A stretch of DNA of 9,836 nt, taken from positions 1-9,836 of the forward strand of contig JASIJN010000411.1 in assembly GCA_030050125.1 (NCBI GenBank), written 5' to 3'. The notes under the pieces are model-generated. The model saw only the letters and a list, made by a program, of their open reading frames with translations, was not told where the DNA came from and did not search any database. The translations under genes were made by a program, and so were the position numbers. Shown here piece after piece: positions 1-6,519 of this stretch. The DNA comes from Streptosporangiaceae bacterium (lineage in GTDB: Bacteria > Actinomycetota > Actinomycetes > Streptosporangiales > Streptosporangiaceae). Each line of letters begins with the position of its first letter. Positions within the stretch are counted from its first letter, which is position 1.

Positions 1-2004
1 GTCGGCCACCCGTTCTGCGGCGAGCTCGAGCTGGTCGCGGGGGCCGGGCCGGACGGCGCGCTGCCGGAGGTGCTGTTCTGCGAGAACGAGACGAATGTCG
101 CGCGGCTGTTCGGCGCGGAGCCGGTCACGGCCTACCCCAAGGACGGCATCAACGACCACGTGGTGGACGGCGCCGCGACCGTCAATCCCGGCCGGACCGG
201 CACCAAGTGCGCGTTCTGGTACCGGGTCCGGGTCGCGCCGGGCCAGGCCGCGGAGCTGCGGCTGCGGCTGCGTCCCGCGGGCACGGGTCCCGATCCCGCC
301 ATCGCCCTCGGCGCCGACTTCGACCGGGTCGTCGCGGCGCGGCGGGCGGAGGCGGACGAGTTCTACGCCGAGCTGACCCCGCGCGAGGCGTCGGCGGACG
401 AGGCGGCGGTGATGCGCCAGGCCTTCGCCGGCCTGCTGTGGAGCAAGCAGCTGTACTACTACGACGTGTCGCGCTGGCTGGACGGCGACCCGGCCGAGCC
501 GCCGCCGCCCCCCGGCCGCGGGACGATCCGCAACGGCCGGTGGCGCAGCTTCGACGCCTTCGACATCATGTCGATGCCGGACAAGTGGGAGTATCCCTGG
601 TTCGCCGCCTGGGACCTGGCCTTCCACTGCGTGGCGCTGGCCCACGTCGACCCGGCTTTCGCCAAGTACCAGCTGGTCCTGCTGTGCCGGGAATGGTTCC
701 AGCACGCCGACGGGGCGCTGCCGGCCTATGAGTGGGACTTCTCCGACGTGAACCCGCCGGTGCAGGCCTGGGCCGCGCTGGAGGTGTTCGCCGTGGACGG
801 CGGCCGCGACCTCGACTTCCTGAGCCGCGTCTTCGACAAGCTGCTGGTCAACTTCACCTGGTGGGTGAACAGGGAAGACGCCCAGGGCAACAACCTGTTC
901 GAGGGCGGCTTCCTCGGCCTGGACAACATCGGCCCGCTCGACCGCTCCCACCTGCCGGTCGCCGGCACCCTCGAGCAGTCCGACGCCACGGGCTGGATGG
1001 GGTTCTACGCCATGGCCATGGGGCAGATCGCGGTGATCCTGAACCGGTCCGGCCGGCGGCCCGTGACCGACCTGGTGCTGAAGTTCCTCGAGCACTTCGC
1101 GGCCATCCGCGACGCGATCGACAACCAGGGCCTCTGGGACGAGGCCGACGGGATGTACTACGACCAGCTGCTCACCCCGGGCGGGACGGCCGTGCCGGTC
1201 AAGGTCCATTCGATGGTGGCGATGATCCCCGCCCTGGCCGTCGGGGTGGTCGACGAGGGCGGGCTGCGGCACGCGCTGGCGATGCGCAAGCGGTTCGCCG
1301 CCCTGATGGACGCGCGCTTGATGGGCGACCCGGCGCGCCTGGCCGAGGCCGGGGCGCTGCGGGGCGCCCCGGGGCGGCAGCGGATGCTGCTGAGCGTGGC
1401 CGGGCCGGGACGGCTGTTGCGGCTGCTGGCCAGGCTCTTCGACGAGACGGAGTTCTTGTCGCCGCACGGCCTGCGGGCCGTGTCCGCCTACCACCGCTCG
1501 CATCCCTACGAGCTGGACGTGGAGGGGGTACGGGCGACGATCGACTACGAGCCCGCCGAGTCGACCACGCCGATGTTCGGCGGGAACTCCAACTGGCGCG
1601 GGCCGATCTGGTTCCCGCTGAACTACCTGGTGATCAGCATGCTGGAGCGCTACCACGGGTTCTTCGGCGACGACCTGACGGTCGAATACCCGACCGGGTC
1701 GGGGCGCAAGCTCACGCTCGACCTGATCGCCGCCGACCTGCAGGACCGGTTGATCTCGATCTTCGTGACCGGTCCCGACGGACGCCGGCCCTGCTTCGGC
1801 GGGGTCTCGCGGCTGCAGGACGACCCGGCCTGGCGGGACAACCTGGTATTCAGCGAGTACTTCCACGGCGACAACGGGGCCGGGCTGGGAGCCTCACACC
1901 AGACCGGGTGGACCGGCCTGATCGCCGACGTCATCAGGCGCCGCCACGGCGTCACGCCCAGCGTGGCCGAGGTCGTGGCCGACCTCGGCGCCGAGGAGCG
2001 GTAA
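1..2004 (+). CDS. GH63/MGH1-like glycoside hydrolase, 5' end outside window
   Basis: The frame is open from base 1, so the true start lies upstream; 667 residues are visible before the TAA stop. The protein resembles the (alpha/alpha)6-barrel glycosidases of the GH63 / mannosylglycerate-hydrolase-like group, which cleave alpha-glucosyl or alpha-mannosyl linkages. Visible landmarks (numbered from base 1) are a Trp/Tyr-rich stretch around 195-245 with [16 protein letters not shown], the [10 protein letters not shown] segment with Asp308 as candidate general acid, the [11 protein letters not shown] motif at 527-537, and [11 protein letters not shown] with Glu619 as candidate base, followed by a HQTGWTGL segment. 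The catalytic roles are inferred by analogy with GH63 motifs. No signal peptide can be judged because the N-terminus is missing. An apparent GTG start at 70 is internal, since good homologous-looking sequence precedes it. The substrate is unknown; glucosylglycerate- or mannosylglycerate-type compatible solutes or oligosaccharides are possible. Confidence 0.85.
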   Translation, partial: VGHPFCGELELVAGAGPDGALPEVLFCENETNVARLFGAEPVTAYPKDGINDHVVDGAATVNPGRTGTKCAFWYRVRVAPGQAAELRLRLRPAGTGPDPAIALGADFDRVVAARRAEADEFYAELTPREASADEAAVMRQAFAGLLWSKQLYYYDVSRWLDGDPAEPPPPPGRGTIRNGRWRSFDAFDIMSMPDKWEYPWFAAWDLAFHCVALAHVDPAFAKYQLVLLCREWFQHADGALPAYEWDFSDVNPPVQAWAALEVFAVDGGRDLDFLSRVFDKLLVNFTWWVNREDAQGNNLFEGGFLGLDNIGPLDRSHLPVAGTLEQSDATGWMGFYAMAMGQIAVILNRSGRRPVTDLVLKFLEHFAAIRDAIDNQGLWDEADGMYYDQLLTPGGTAVPVKVHSMVAMIPALAVGVVDEGGLRHALAMRKRFAALMDARLMGDPARLAEAGALRGAPGRQRMLLSVAGPGRLLRLLARLFDETEFLSPHGLRAVSAYHRSHPYELDVEGVRATIDYEPAESTTPMFGGNSNWRGPIWFPLNYLVISMLERYHGFFGDDLTVEYPTGSGRKLTLDLIAADLQDRLISIFVTGPDGRRPCFGGVSRLQDDPAWRDNLVFSEYFHGDNGAGLGASHQTGWTGLIADVIRRRHGVTPSVAEVVADLGAEER

Positions 2005-2032
2005 CCGGACGCAGGGCTCCCCCGCTGGCCGC

Positions 2033-2048
2033 GGCCGTGGTTTCGGCC
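2033..2048. terminator. Candidate hairpin between convergent genes
   Basis: GGCCG (2033-2037) and CGGCC (2044-2048) form a perfect 5-bp stem with a 6-nt TGGTTT loop. It sits in the 54-bp gap where the glycosidase and the SixA-like gene converge, so it could serve both strands. There is no clear U-tract, and short GC stems are common in such GC-rich DNA. Confidence 0.3.
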
Positions 2049-2058
2049 CCGCGACGGC

Positions 2059-2610
2059 TCAGGCCTGGTCGCGGTGCCCGGGGAGGTACTCGGCCGGAGT
2101 GACGAATTCGGCCAGCCGGGCTTGCCCGGCGGTCAGCTTGCCCCACGGCCCGGTGAACGCCAGCACCGCGATCGCCGCCGTCGGGAACTTGAGCCGGGCC
2201 CGGCCGAGCGCATCGGACTGTCCGCCCGGCTCCGCGCCGGCCAGTTCCAGCGTGAGTTCGTGCATGGCCGGGTCGTGCCCGACGATCAGCAGGGTGCGGG
2301 CTTGCGACGGCGTCGTGCGGGCCAGCGCGAGGAGTTCCTCGGCGCTGGCCCCGTAGACCCGCTGCTCGAACGCGACCTGAGGTTGCGCGCGCAGCTTGTC
2401 GGCGGCGAGGTCCCAGGTCTCGCGGGCCCGCCGGGCCGTCGAGCACACCACCCGGTCGGGGACGCAACCGGATTTGCGCAGCCAGCGCCCGGCGGCCGCG
2501 GCGTCACGCTGCCCGCGCGGAGCCAGCGGCCGCTCGCGATCCGGAACGTCGGGCCAGGCGGACTTCGCGTGCCGCAGCAGGACGAGGCGCCGCCCGGAAC
2601 TCCCAGCCAT
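2059..2610 (-). CDS. sixA: SixA-type phosphohistidine phosphatase (histidine phosphatase superfamily)
   Basis: This encodes a 183-aa protein with an N-terminal LVLLRHAKSAW segment. His14 of the RHAK motif is the expected phospho-accepting catalytic His of the phosphoglycerate-mutase-like/histidine phosphatase superfamily. A CSTARRARET segment (56-64) supplies the usual second Arg, and LLIVGHDPAMHEL carries the second catalytic His at 112. Length and the single compact domain match SixA-like proteins, which remove phosphate from phosphohistidine on signalling proteins in E. coli. In actinobacteria the physiological substrate is usually unknown, so the symbol reflects family membership only. 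The ATG at 2610 is preceded by AGAGG with an 8-nt spacer. The gene stands alone, convergent with the glycosidase and divergent from the CocE-type hydrolase across a 170-bp gap. Confidence 0.88.
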   Translation of the reverse strand: MAGSSGRRLVLLRHAKSAWPDVPDRERPLAPRGQRDAAAAGRWLRKSGCVPDRVVCSTARRARETWDLAADKLRAQPQVAFEQRVYGASAEELLALARTTPSQARTLLIVGHDPAMHELTLELAGAEPGGQSDALGRARLKFPTAAIAVLAFTGPWGKLTAGQARLAEFVTPAEYLPGHRDQA

Positions 2611-2742
2611 GTCCCCAGCCTCTCAGAAGACGGCCGCCCCGCGCCGCAGGCGCCCCGGCCGGGCGCGGCCGCTCGCCGTTGCGGAGGACACCTCGCCAGG
2701 GCCGCATGTCGGGGCCGCTCCGGGAGCCCATCCGCCGCGGGT

Positions 2743-2748
2743 TACGCT
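2743..2748 (+). promoter_or_regulatory. Possible -10 element for the CocE-type hydrolase
   Basis: TACGCT fits the actinobacterial TANNNT -10 pattern and lies 32 nt before the chosen ATG. No convincing -35 is visible about 17 bp upstream. The rest of the 170-bp divergent gap (2611-2780) shows nothing else I can assign. Confidence 0.22.
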
Positions 2749-2766
2749 GATGCGGGCAAAACCGGC

Positions 2767-2772
2767 AAGGAG
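2767..2772 (+). promoter_or_regulatory. Shine-Dalgarno site deciding the CocE-type start
   Basis: AAGGAG is followed by an 8-nt spacer to ATG at 2781. This favours that ATG over the in-frame GTG at 2772, which overlaps the site itself. Confidence 0.75.
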
Positions 2773-2780
2773 TGCGCTCC

Positions 2781-4439
2781 ATGACGATCGCCAGTCGCTT
2801 CTTCGAGCGAGCGATGAAGCTCCCGCCCGCGCCGAGTCGAGCCGTGCGGGTCGAGCGAGACCTGCGGATCCCGATGGCCGACGGGGTGGAACTGCTCGCC
2901 GACCGATACCACCCGGACGGGGACGGGCGGGCGCCGCTGGTGCTGGTCCGCTCACCCTACGGGCGGCGCGGAGTCTGGGGCCTCCTGTTCGGCCGCGTGC
3001 TGGCCGAGCGCGGGTTCCAGGTCCTGGTCCAGAGCTGCCGCGGGACGTTCGGCTCGGGCGGCGTCCTCGACCCTTTCGGGTCGGACGAGCGGGACGACGG
3101 CCTGGCCACGGTTCAGTGGCTGCGCGAGCAGCCCTGGTACCCGGGCGCGTTCGGCACCACCGGGCCCAGCTACCTGGGCATGGTCCAGTGGGCGATCGCG
3201 GCCGACGCCGGGCCGGACCTCAAGGCCATCGCGGCCCAGGTGACCACGTCCGATTTCCGGTCCGCGTTCTACGCGGGCGAGGCGTTCTACCTGGAGACGG
3301 CGCTGACCTGGGTGGTCCAGGTCGCCACGCAGGAGCAGCGGCTGGGCCTCGCCCGGCGGACCCGGTCCGAGCGCAGGCTCCGGCCGCTGTGGGACCATCT
3401 GCCGCTGCGTGACCTCGACCGGCTGACCACCGGCCATCAGGTCGCGTACTACCAGGAGTGGCTGGCTCACAACGGGGTCGACGACGACTACTGGAAGGGA
3501 CGCCGGTTCGACGGCACGCTGGACCGCGTGACCGCCCCGGTCAGCATGGTCACCGGCTGGAACGACATCTTCCTGCCGCTGCAGCTGCGAGACTACGCCG
3601 CGCTGCGCGGCGCCGGGCAGGAGCCGTTCCTGACCATCGGCCCGTGGCGGCACGCGGACCAGCAGGCGGTCGCCGCCTGGGCCCGCGACTCGATCGCCTG
3701 GCTGCGCGCCCAGTTGCTCGACGACCGAAGCGAGCTGCGAGAGCAGCCGGTGCGGATCTTCGTGACCGGCGCCGAGGAGTGGCGCGAGCTCCCGTCCTGG
3801 CCGCCGCAGACCCACGCGCAGCGCTGGCACCTGCAGCCCGGACGGGCCCTCGCCCCCGATCCGCCGGCTCCCGGCGAGCCGGACCGCTACCGGTACGACC
3901 CGGCCGACCCGACGCCCAGCCTGGGCGGGCCCGTCGGCCTGTCCGGCCAGGCCCGGGTGGACAACCGGGTCCTGGAGGCGCGCCCCGACGTCCTGACCTA
4001 CACCAGCCGGCCGCTGCCGGCCGACCTGGAGGTGATCGGCGAGACCTCTGCCGAGCTGTTCGTGCGGTCCAGCCGGGAGCACACCGACTTCTTCGCCCGG
4101 CTGTGCGACGTGGACCCGGCCGGCGTCTCGGTCAACATCTGCGACGCGCTGGTGCGGCTGGCCCCGGGCCGCCCGGCGCCCGAGCCGGACGGCGCGATCC
4201 GGCTGCGGTTGCCGCTGTGGCCGACAGCACACCGGTTCCGCCGCGGGCACCGGCTCCGGCTTCAGGTCTCCAGCGGTGCGCACCCCAGGTACGCGCGCAA
4301 CCTCGGCAGCGGCGAGCCGCTCGGCACCGGGCTCGCGCTGTTCGCCGCGGACCAGCAGGTCCTGCACGATCCCGGGCATCCGTCGGCGATCGTCCTGCCG
4401 GTCGCGGCCGCCACCGGGACCGGCACCGCCCGGCAGTAG
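2781..4439 (+). CDS. CocE/NonD family hydrolase (X-Pro dipeptidyl-peptidase S15-like)
   Basis: This is a 552-aa alpha/beta-hydrolase. After an N-terminal RVERDLRIPMADGVELLADRY strand typical of the family come VRSPYGRRG and VLVQSCRGTFGSGG. The nucleophile elbow GPSYLGM has Ser130, VTGWNDIFL carries Asp262 and GPWRHAD carries His291, giving a complete Ser-Asp-His triad. The C-terminal portion (about 370-550) has the RLPLWPTAHRFRRGHRLRLQVSSGAHPRYARN pattern of the XPD C-terminal jelly-roll domain. Family members hydrolyse esters or amides, including cocaine esterase, glutaryl-7-ACA acylase and X-Pro dipeptidases; the natural substrate here cannot be told. No signal peptide or membrane segment is evident, so it is probably cytoplasmic. 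It is monocistronic or followed by the small coiled-coil gene after 120 bp. Confidence 0.92.
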   Translation: MTIASRFFERAMKLPPAPSRAVRVERDLRIPMADGVELLADRYHPDGDGRAPLVLVRSPYGRRGVWGLLFGRVLAERGFQVLVQSCRGTFGSGGVLDPFGSDERDDGLATVQWLREQPWYPGAFGTTGPSYLGMVQWAIAADAGPDLKAIAAQVTTSDFRSAFYAGEAFYLETALTWVVQVATQEQRLGLARRTRSERRLRPLWDHLPLRDLDRLTTGHQVAYYQEWLAHNGVDDDYWKGRRFDGTLDRVTAPVSMVTGWNDIFLPLQLRDYAALRGAGQEPFLTIGPWRHADQQAVAAWARDSIAWLRAQLLDDRSELREQPVRIFVTGAEEWRELPSWPPQTHAQRWHLQPGRALAPDPPAPGEPDRYRYDPADPTPSLGGPVGLSGQARVDNRVLEARPDVLTYTSRPLPADLEVIGETSAELFVRSSREHTDFFARLCDVDPAGVSVNICDALVRLAPGRPAPEPDGAIRLRLPLWPTAHRFRRGHRLRLQVSSGAHPRYARNLGSGEPLGTGLALFAADQQVLHDPGHPSAIVLPVAAATGTGTARQ

Positions 4440-4455
4440 CGCCCGGGCCCGGCTG

Positions 4456-4473
4456 ACGGTGACCTACGGTGAC
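4456..4473. repeat. Tandem ACGGTGAC direct repeat, 10-bp period
   Basis: ACGGTGAC occurs at 4456-4463 and again at 4466-4473, separated by CT, so the copies lie on the same helical face. They are 18 bp after the CocE-type stop and about 90 bp before the small coiled-coil gene. They could be a regulator half-site pair or chance. The remainder of the 4440-4559 gap shows only short GC palindromes. Confidence 0.4.
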
Positions 4474-4544
4474 GACCGCGAGGTCCTTGGGCCCTGCCCG
4501 TCGTGGCCCGTCTGTGCTGGCCTGAGGTAGGCGGTTGGCCCGAC

Positions 4545-4551
4545 GAAGGGA
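4545..4551 (+). promoter_or_regulatory. Shine-Dalgarno site of the small coiled-coil gene
   Basis: GAAGGGA with an 8-nt spacer points to ATG at 4560. The in-frame GTG at 4503 has no comparable site. Confidence 0.6.
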
Positions 4552-4559
4552 GCAGGCCG

Positions 4560-4811
4560 ATGGACAGGCAGATCGGCGGGCACTACCAGCAACCATCGGT
4601 GATGGTCCTGGAAGAGCGCGTGAGCGCGCTGGAGAGGCAGGTGACGGCACTGGCCGACGCGGTCCGCATCCTGTCCCGCGGGCTGGAGGACTTCCCGACG
4701 GCGGAACCCGGGCGGCGGCCTGCCGCCGACGCGGCCAGGCGCGCCCATGAGCTGCTGCTCGAGGCCGAGCTGCGCACGCAGGACCAGCAGGACCGCCGTC
4801 AGAGCTTGTAG
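4560..4811 (+). CDS. Small coiled-coil protein of unknown function
   Basis: This is an 83-aa protein that I do not recognise. It begins MDRQIGGHYQQPSV, then has a regular heptad of hydrophobic residues at L17, V21, L24, V28, L31, V35, L38, L42 and F45 (alternating steps of 4 and 3), so residues 16-45 should form a parallel or antiparallel coiled coil. A Pro/Gly break near 46-52 is followed by a second charged, Ala-rich helix (about 54-75) and a polar Gln/Asp/Arg tail. No Cys, signal peptide or membrane segment is visible. Oligomerisation or partner binding is the only role that can be inferred. Its 3' end overlaps the 3' end of the opposite-strand adenosine-specific kinase gene by 13 bp. The good ribosome site and amphipathic pattern support it as real. 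Confidence 0.65.
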   Translation: MDRQIGGHYQQPSVMVLEERVSALERQVTALADAVRILSRGLEDFPTAEPGRRPAADAARRAHELLLEAELRTQDQQDRRQSL

Positions 4812-5296
4812 CCGAGGTCACGCAGCAGCTGATGACGGGCCGCCACGTCCGCGGCGGTCTCGACACCGACCGGCGGTGATCCGTCGATCACGCCCGTGAT
4901 CCCGCGGCCCGCGTCGGCCGCCGCCACGAGGACCGCGACGGGATTGGCGGTCGCGCAGAAGATCATGCATACCTCCGGCACCATCTTCAGCTGGTTCAGC
5001 ACGTTGATCGGGAACCCGTTGCGTAGCAGGACCACGAACGAGTGCCCGGCGCCGATCCGGCGGGCGTTCTCGGCGGCGGCGGCCGTCAGCTCGTCGTCAT
5101 TGCCCGACCTCCGCACCAGCCGGGACTGGGACGCCTCGCAGAACGCGATGCCGAACCGCAGCCCGGGAGTCGCCCCGGCCAGCGTCTCGTGCAGGTCCTC
5201 CACGGTCTTGATGAAGTGGGCCTGGCCGATGATGACGCTCGCGTCGTCCGGCCTTTCGACCCCAACCACCTCCAGGGACACCGTCTCGGCGGCCAT
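4799..5296 (-). CDS. Adenosine-specific kinase family protein (PF04008 / COG1839)
   Basis: This 165-aa protein closely follows the family also called DUF355, best known from archaea and thermophiles. Hallmarks are IIGQAHFIKTVEDL (22-35), PGLRFGIAFCEASQSRLVRRSGND (44-67), the IGAGHSFVVLLRNGFPINVLNQLKMVPEVCMIFCATANPV block (81-120), GRGITGVIDG (130-139) and the C-terminal LLRDLGYKL. Length is full for the family. The name comes from limited structural and biochemical work reporting adenosine-dependent activity, so the precise reaction in this organism is uncertain. The ATG at 5296 follows GGAGGGGG (5303-5310) with a 6-nt spacer. It lies 85 bp downstream of the DUF1876 gene on the same strand, probably in one transcript, although its own strong ribosome site allows independent translation. 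Its 3' end overlaps the convergent small gene. Confidence 0.9.
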   Translation of the reverse strand: MAAETVSLEVVGVERPDDASVIIGQAHFIKTVEDLHETLAGATPGLRFGIAFCEASQSRLVRRSGNDDELTAAAAENARRIGAGHSFVVLLRNGFPINVLNQLKMVPEVCMIFCATANPVAVLVAAADAGRGITGVIDGSPPVGVETAADVAARHQLLRDLGYKL

Positions 5297-5381
5297 GGCG
5301 AACCCCCTCCGTGCACGTCGAACAATTCAGGGCTTCGGCCGGCCCGGATCAGCTGCCCCTCGCCGGAGGGCCGGGGATCAC

Positions 5382-5648
5382 TTACAGATGCAGGTGCGCG
5401 CGCTGGTGCGTGATGCCCTCGATGTGGCCCGCCGCCGAGCTGAGCAGTCGGTGAGCAAGATCGGACAGGGCCCGCGCCGCCGCGATCTCCTCGCCGATCT
5501 GCGTGACCTCGAGGTCATCGGGGTTACGGCGGGCCACGCCGTGGCCCACCACGCCGATGCCCTCCTTGATCAGGCGAGCCTCGGCCCGCGTCTCTCGGTC
5601 TTCCTCGCGAAGTGAGACCTCAACCGGCCAGCTGTCAACCGTCGCCAT
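5382..5648 (-). CDS. DUF1876 (dsRBD-fold, Rv1738/Rv2632c-like) protein
   Basis: This 88-aa protein matches the actinobacterial DUF1876 family (PF08962). The pattern is W7-PVEVSL, then DRETRAEARL, a strand with GVVGHGVARRNPDD, and the IGEEIAAARALSDLAHRLL helix (51-69), ending near HIEGITHQRAHL. The family includes M. tuberculosis Rv1738, a strongly DosR-induced protein whose fold resembles ribosome-hibernation and dsRNA-binding proteins. A role in translational dormancy is therefore plausible but not shown here. I chose ATG 5648. GGAGG (5661-5665) lies 12 nt upstream, whereas it directly abuts the alternative ATG at 5660, and the family normally starts near the first conserved strand. Longer upstream extensions are Arg-rich and unlike the family. 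A DosR-like box lies 80 bp upstream. Confidence 0.87.
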   Translation of the reverse strand: MATVDSWPVEVSLREEDRETRAEARLIKEGIGVVGHGVARRNPDDLEVTQIGEEIAAARALSDLAHRLLSSAAGHIEGITHQRAHLHL

Positions 5649-5683
5649 GTCCCCCACCATCCTCCGCCTGAAAAGTGCTGGCT

Positions 5684-5693
5684 GTGATGTCAC
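5684..5693. repeat. GTGA-TG-TCAC inverted repeat in the DUF1876 leader
   Basis: A perfect 4+4 inverted repeat with a 2-bp centre sits between the DosR-like box and the DUF1876 start. It might be an additional operator, but its half-site spacing is shorter than that of classical CRP sites. Confidence 0.3.
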
Positions 5694-5728
5694 TGCCCAT
5701 CGTCTGCTGGACCGGGATCGCGGGTGAA

Positions 5729-5742
5729 GGGTCTTACGTCCC
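5729..5742 (-). promoter_or_regulatory. DosR/DevR-like box upstream of the DUF1876-kinase pair
   Basis: The plus strand reads GGGTCTTACGTCCC. Against the mycobacterial DosR core GGGACTWWAGTCCC it matches at 12 of 14 positions, with mismatches only at core positions 4 and 9. It lies 80 bp upstream of the DUF1876 ATG, where an activator site is expected, and DUF1876 members are known DosR targets in mycobacteria. No clear -10 hexamer is visible between box and gene, and no second box was found in the 200-bp gap. Confidence 0.5.
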
Positions 5743-5783
5743 GGTCTGATCCGGGCCGGGGTGCGGGGGCACCGCCGGCTACG

Positions 5784-5848
5784 GATATCGGTCACAGTCG
5801 ATAGTAGAGGCGGGGGGTCCGGCGATATCGGAGGCAGGGGGTCCTGGC
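5784..5848. repeat. Two short direct-repeat pairs upstream of the MBL-like gene
   Basis: GATATCGG occurs at 5784-5791 and 5824-5831 (40 bp apart). GAGGCRGGGGGTCC occurs at 5807-5820 and 5831-5844 (24 bp apart, one mismatch). The second copy of the latter contains the likely ribosome site AGGGGG (5836-5841), 7 nt before the ATG. They may be a local duplication or regulator sites. Confidence 0.45.
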
Positions 5849-6484
5849 ATGGCGGGACGAGGGCTGCGGCTGACCCTGCTGGGCGTCGGCGCGATGAACT
5901 CTCCCCGGTACGCGCCGGCCGGCCTGCTGGTCCGGTGCGCGGACACGACGGTGGCCATCGACGGCGGGCCCGGCGCCGAGCCGCCGGAGGGCGCGGCAGC
6001 CTGGCTGGTCACCGACGAACAGGCGGAACTGCGCGCGGCCCTGCGTCGCCTGGCCCGCGCTCGGGGCATGGCGGATCCGGCCGCCGCCGAGTACACCGGT
6101 CGCGGCCTGGCCGTCCGGCCGTTCCCGGTCGAGCACACCTCTCATCCGGCCTACGGCTACCTGATCAGCGCGGGACGCCGGACGGCCGCGTGGGCGCCCG
6201 AATTCTGGCGCTTCCCCGACTGGGCCGGCGACGCCGACCTGATGTTCGCCGAGGCCGCCGGGTGGAACCGGCCGATCCGGTTCCGCGGCGGGGTGGGCGG
6301 TCACGCCTGCGTCCTTCAGGTGGCGGCGGACGCGGCCGCCCGCGGCGTCGGGCGCCTGGTGTACGCGCACATCGGCCGGCCGACGCTGCGGGCCATGGAC
6401 GCGGGGCTGCGACCTCCGTTCGGCGAGTGGGGGATCGAAGGGCGTACCTACCGGTTGGCGCCCGGCCGGGCGGCCGCGCGCTGA
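5849..6484 (+). CDS. Metallo-beta-lactamase-fold-like protein lacking the HxHxDH cluster
   Basis: This 211-aa protein has the outline of an RNase Z/PhnP-like MBL fold. RLTLLGVGAMNSPRYAPAGLLV forms the first strands, VAIDGGPGAEP (35-45) matches the early D-G-G-P turn, HTSHPAYGYLI (96-106) resembles the central strand pair, and GGHACVLQVAADAAARGVGRLVYAHIGRP (150-178) matches the late GH...LvltH region, with His152 and His174 as possible metal ligands. Where HxHxDH should be, the sequence reads WLVTDEQAELR (52-62), with no histidine. It is therefore either a divergent hydrolase with other ligands or a non-catalytic member. The ATG at 5849 has AGGGGG 7 nt upstream. It is divergent from the DUF1876 gene and convergent with the aldolase-like gene, 35 bp away. 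Fold assignment is by motif resemblance only. Confidence 0.72.
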   Translation: MAGRGLRLTLLGVGAMNSPRYAPAGLLVRCADTTVAIDGGPGAEPPEGAAAWLVTDEQAELRAALRRLARARGMADPAAAEYTGRGLAVRPFPVEHTSHPAYGYLISAGRRTAAWAPEFWRFPDWAGDADLMFAEAAGWNRPIRFRGGVGGHACVLQVAADAAARGVGRLVYAHIGRPTLRAMDAGLRPPFGEWGIEGRTYRLAPGRAAAR

Positions 6485-6486
6485 CC

Positions 6487-6517
6487 GCGCCGCGGCCGGT
6501 GCCCGGGAGAACGGCGC
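6487..6517. terminator. Candidate hairpin in convergent 35-bp gap
   Basis: GCGCCG (6487-6492) pairs with CGGCGC (6512-6517), and the loop holds an inner CCGG-TGC-CCGG stem. The perfect palindrome ACGGCGCCGT ends the gap. It lies exactly between the two converging stop codons, so a bidirectional terminator is plausible, but no U-tract is present. Confidence 0.28.
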
Positions 6518-6519
6518 CG

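Noticed and set aside
70..2004. Treating GTG at 70 as the real start of the glycosidase
   Set aside because: The frame is open to base 1, and the preceding residues ([12 protein letters not shown]) look like continuing protein, so the gene is truncated by the window edge.
2952..4379. Long antisense open frame (475 codons) opposite the CocE-type hydrolase
   Set aside because: Its translation is Arg/Gly/Pro/Val-rich low-complexity sequence with no recognisable motif. It mirrors a gene with an intact catalytic triad and is explained by the high GC content.
5356..5380. CCCTC-GCCG-GAGGG hairpin between the DUF1876 and kinase genes as a terminator
   Set aside because: The stem is only 5 bp, there is no U-tract, and similar GC-rich stems occur by chance throughout. 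It is not strong enough to split the putative operon.
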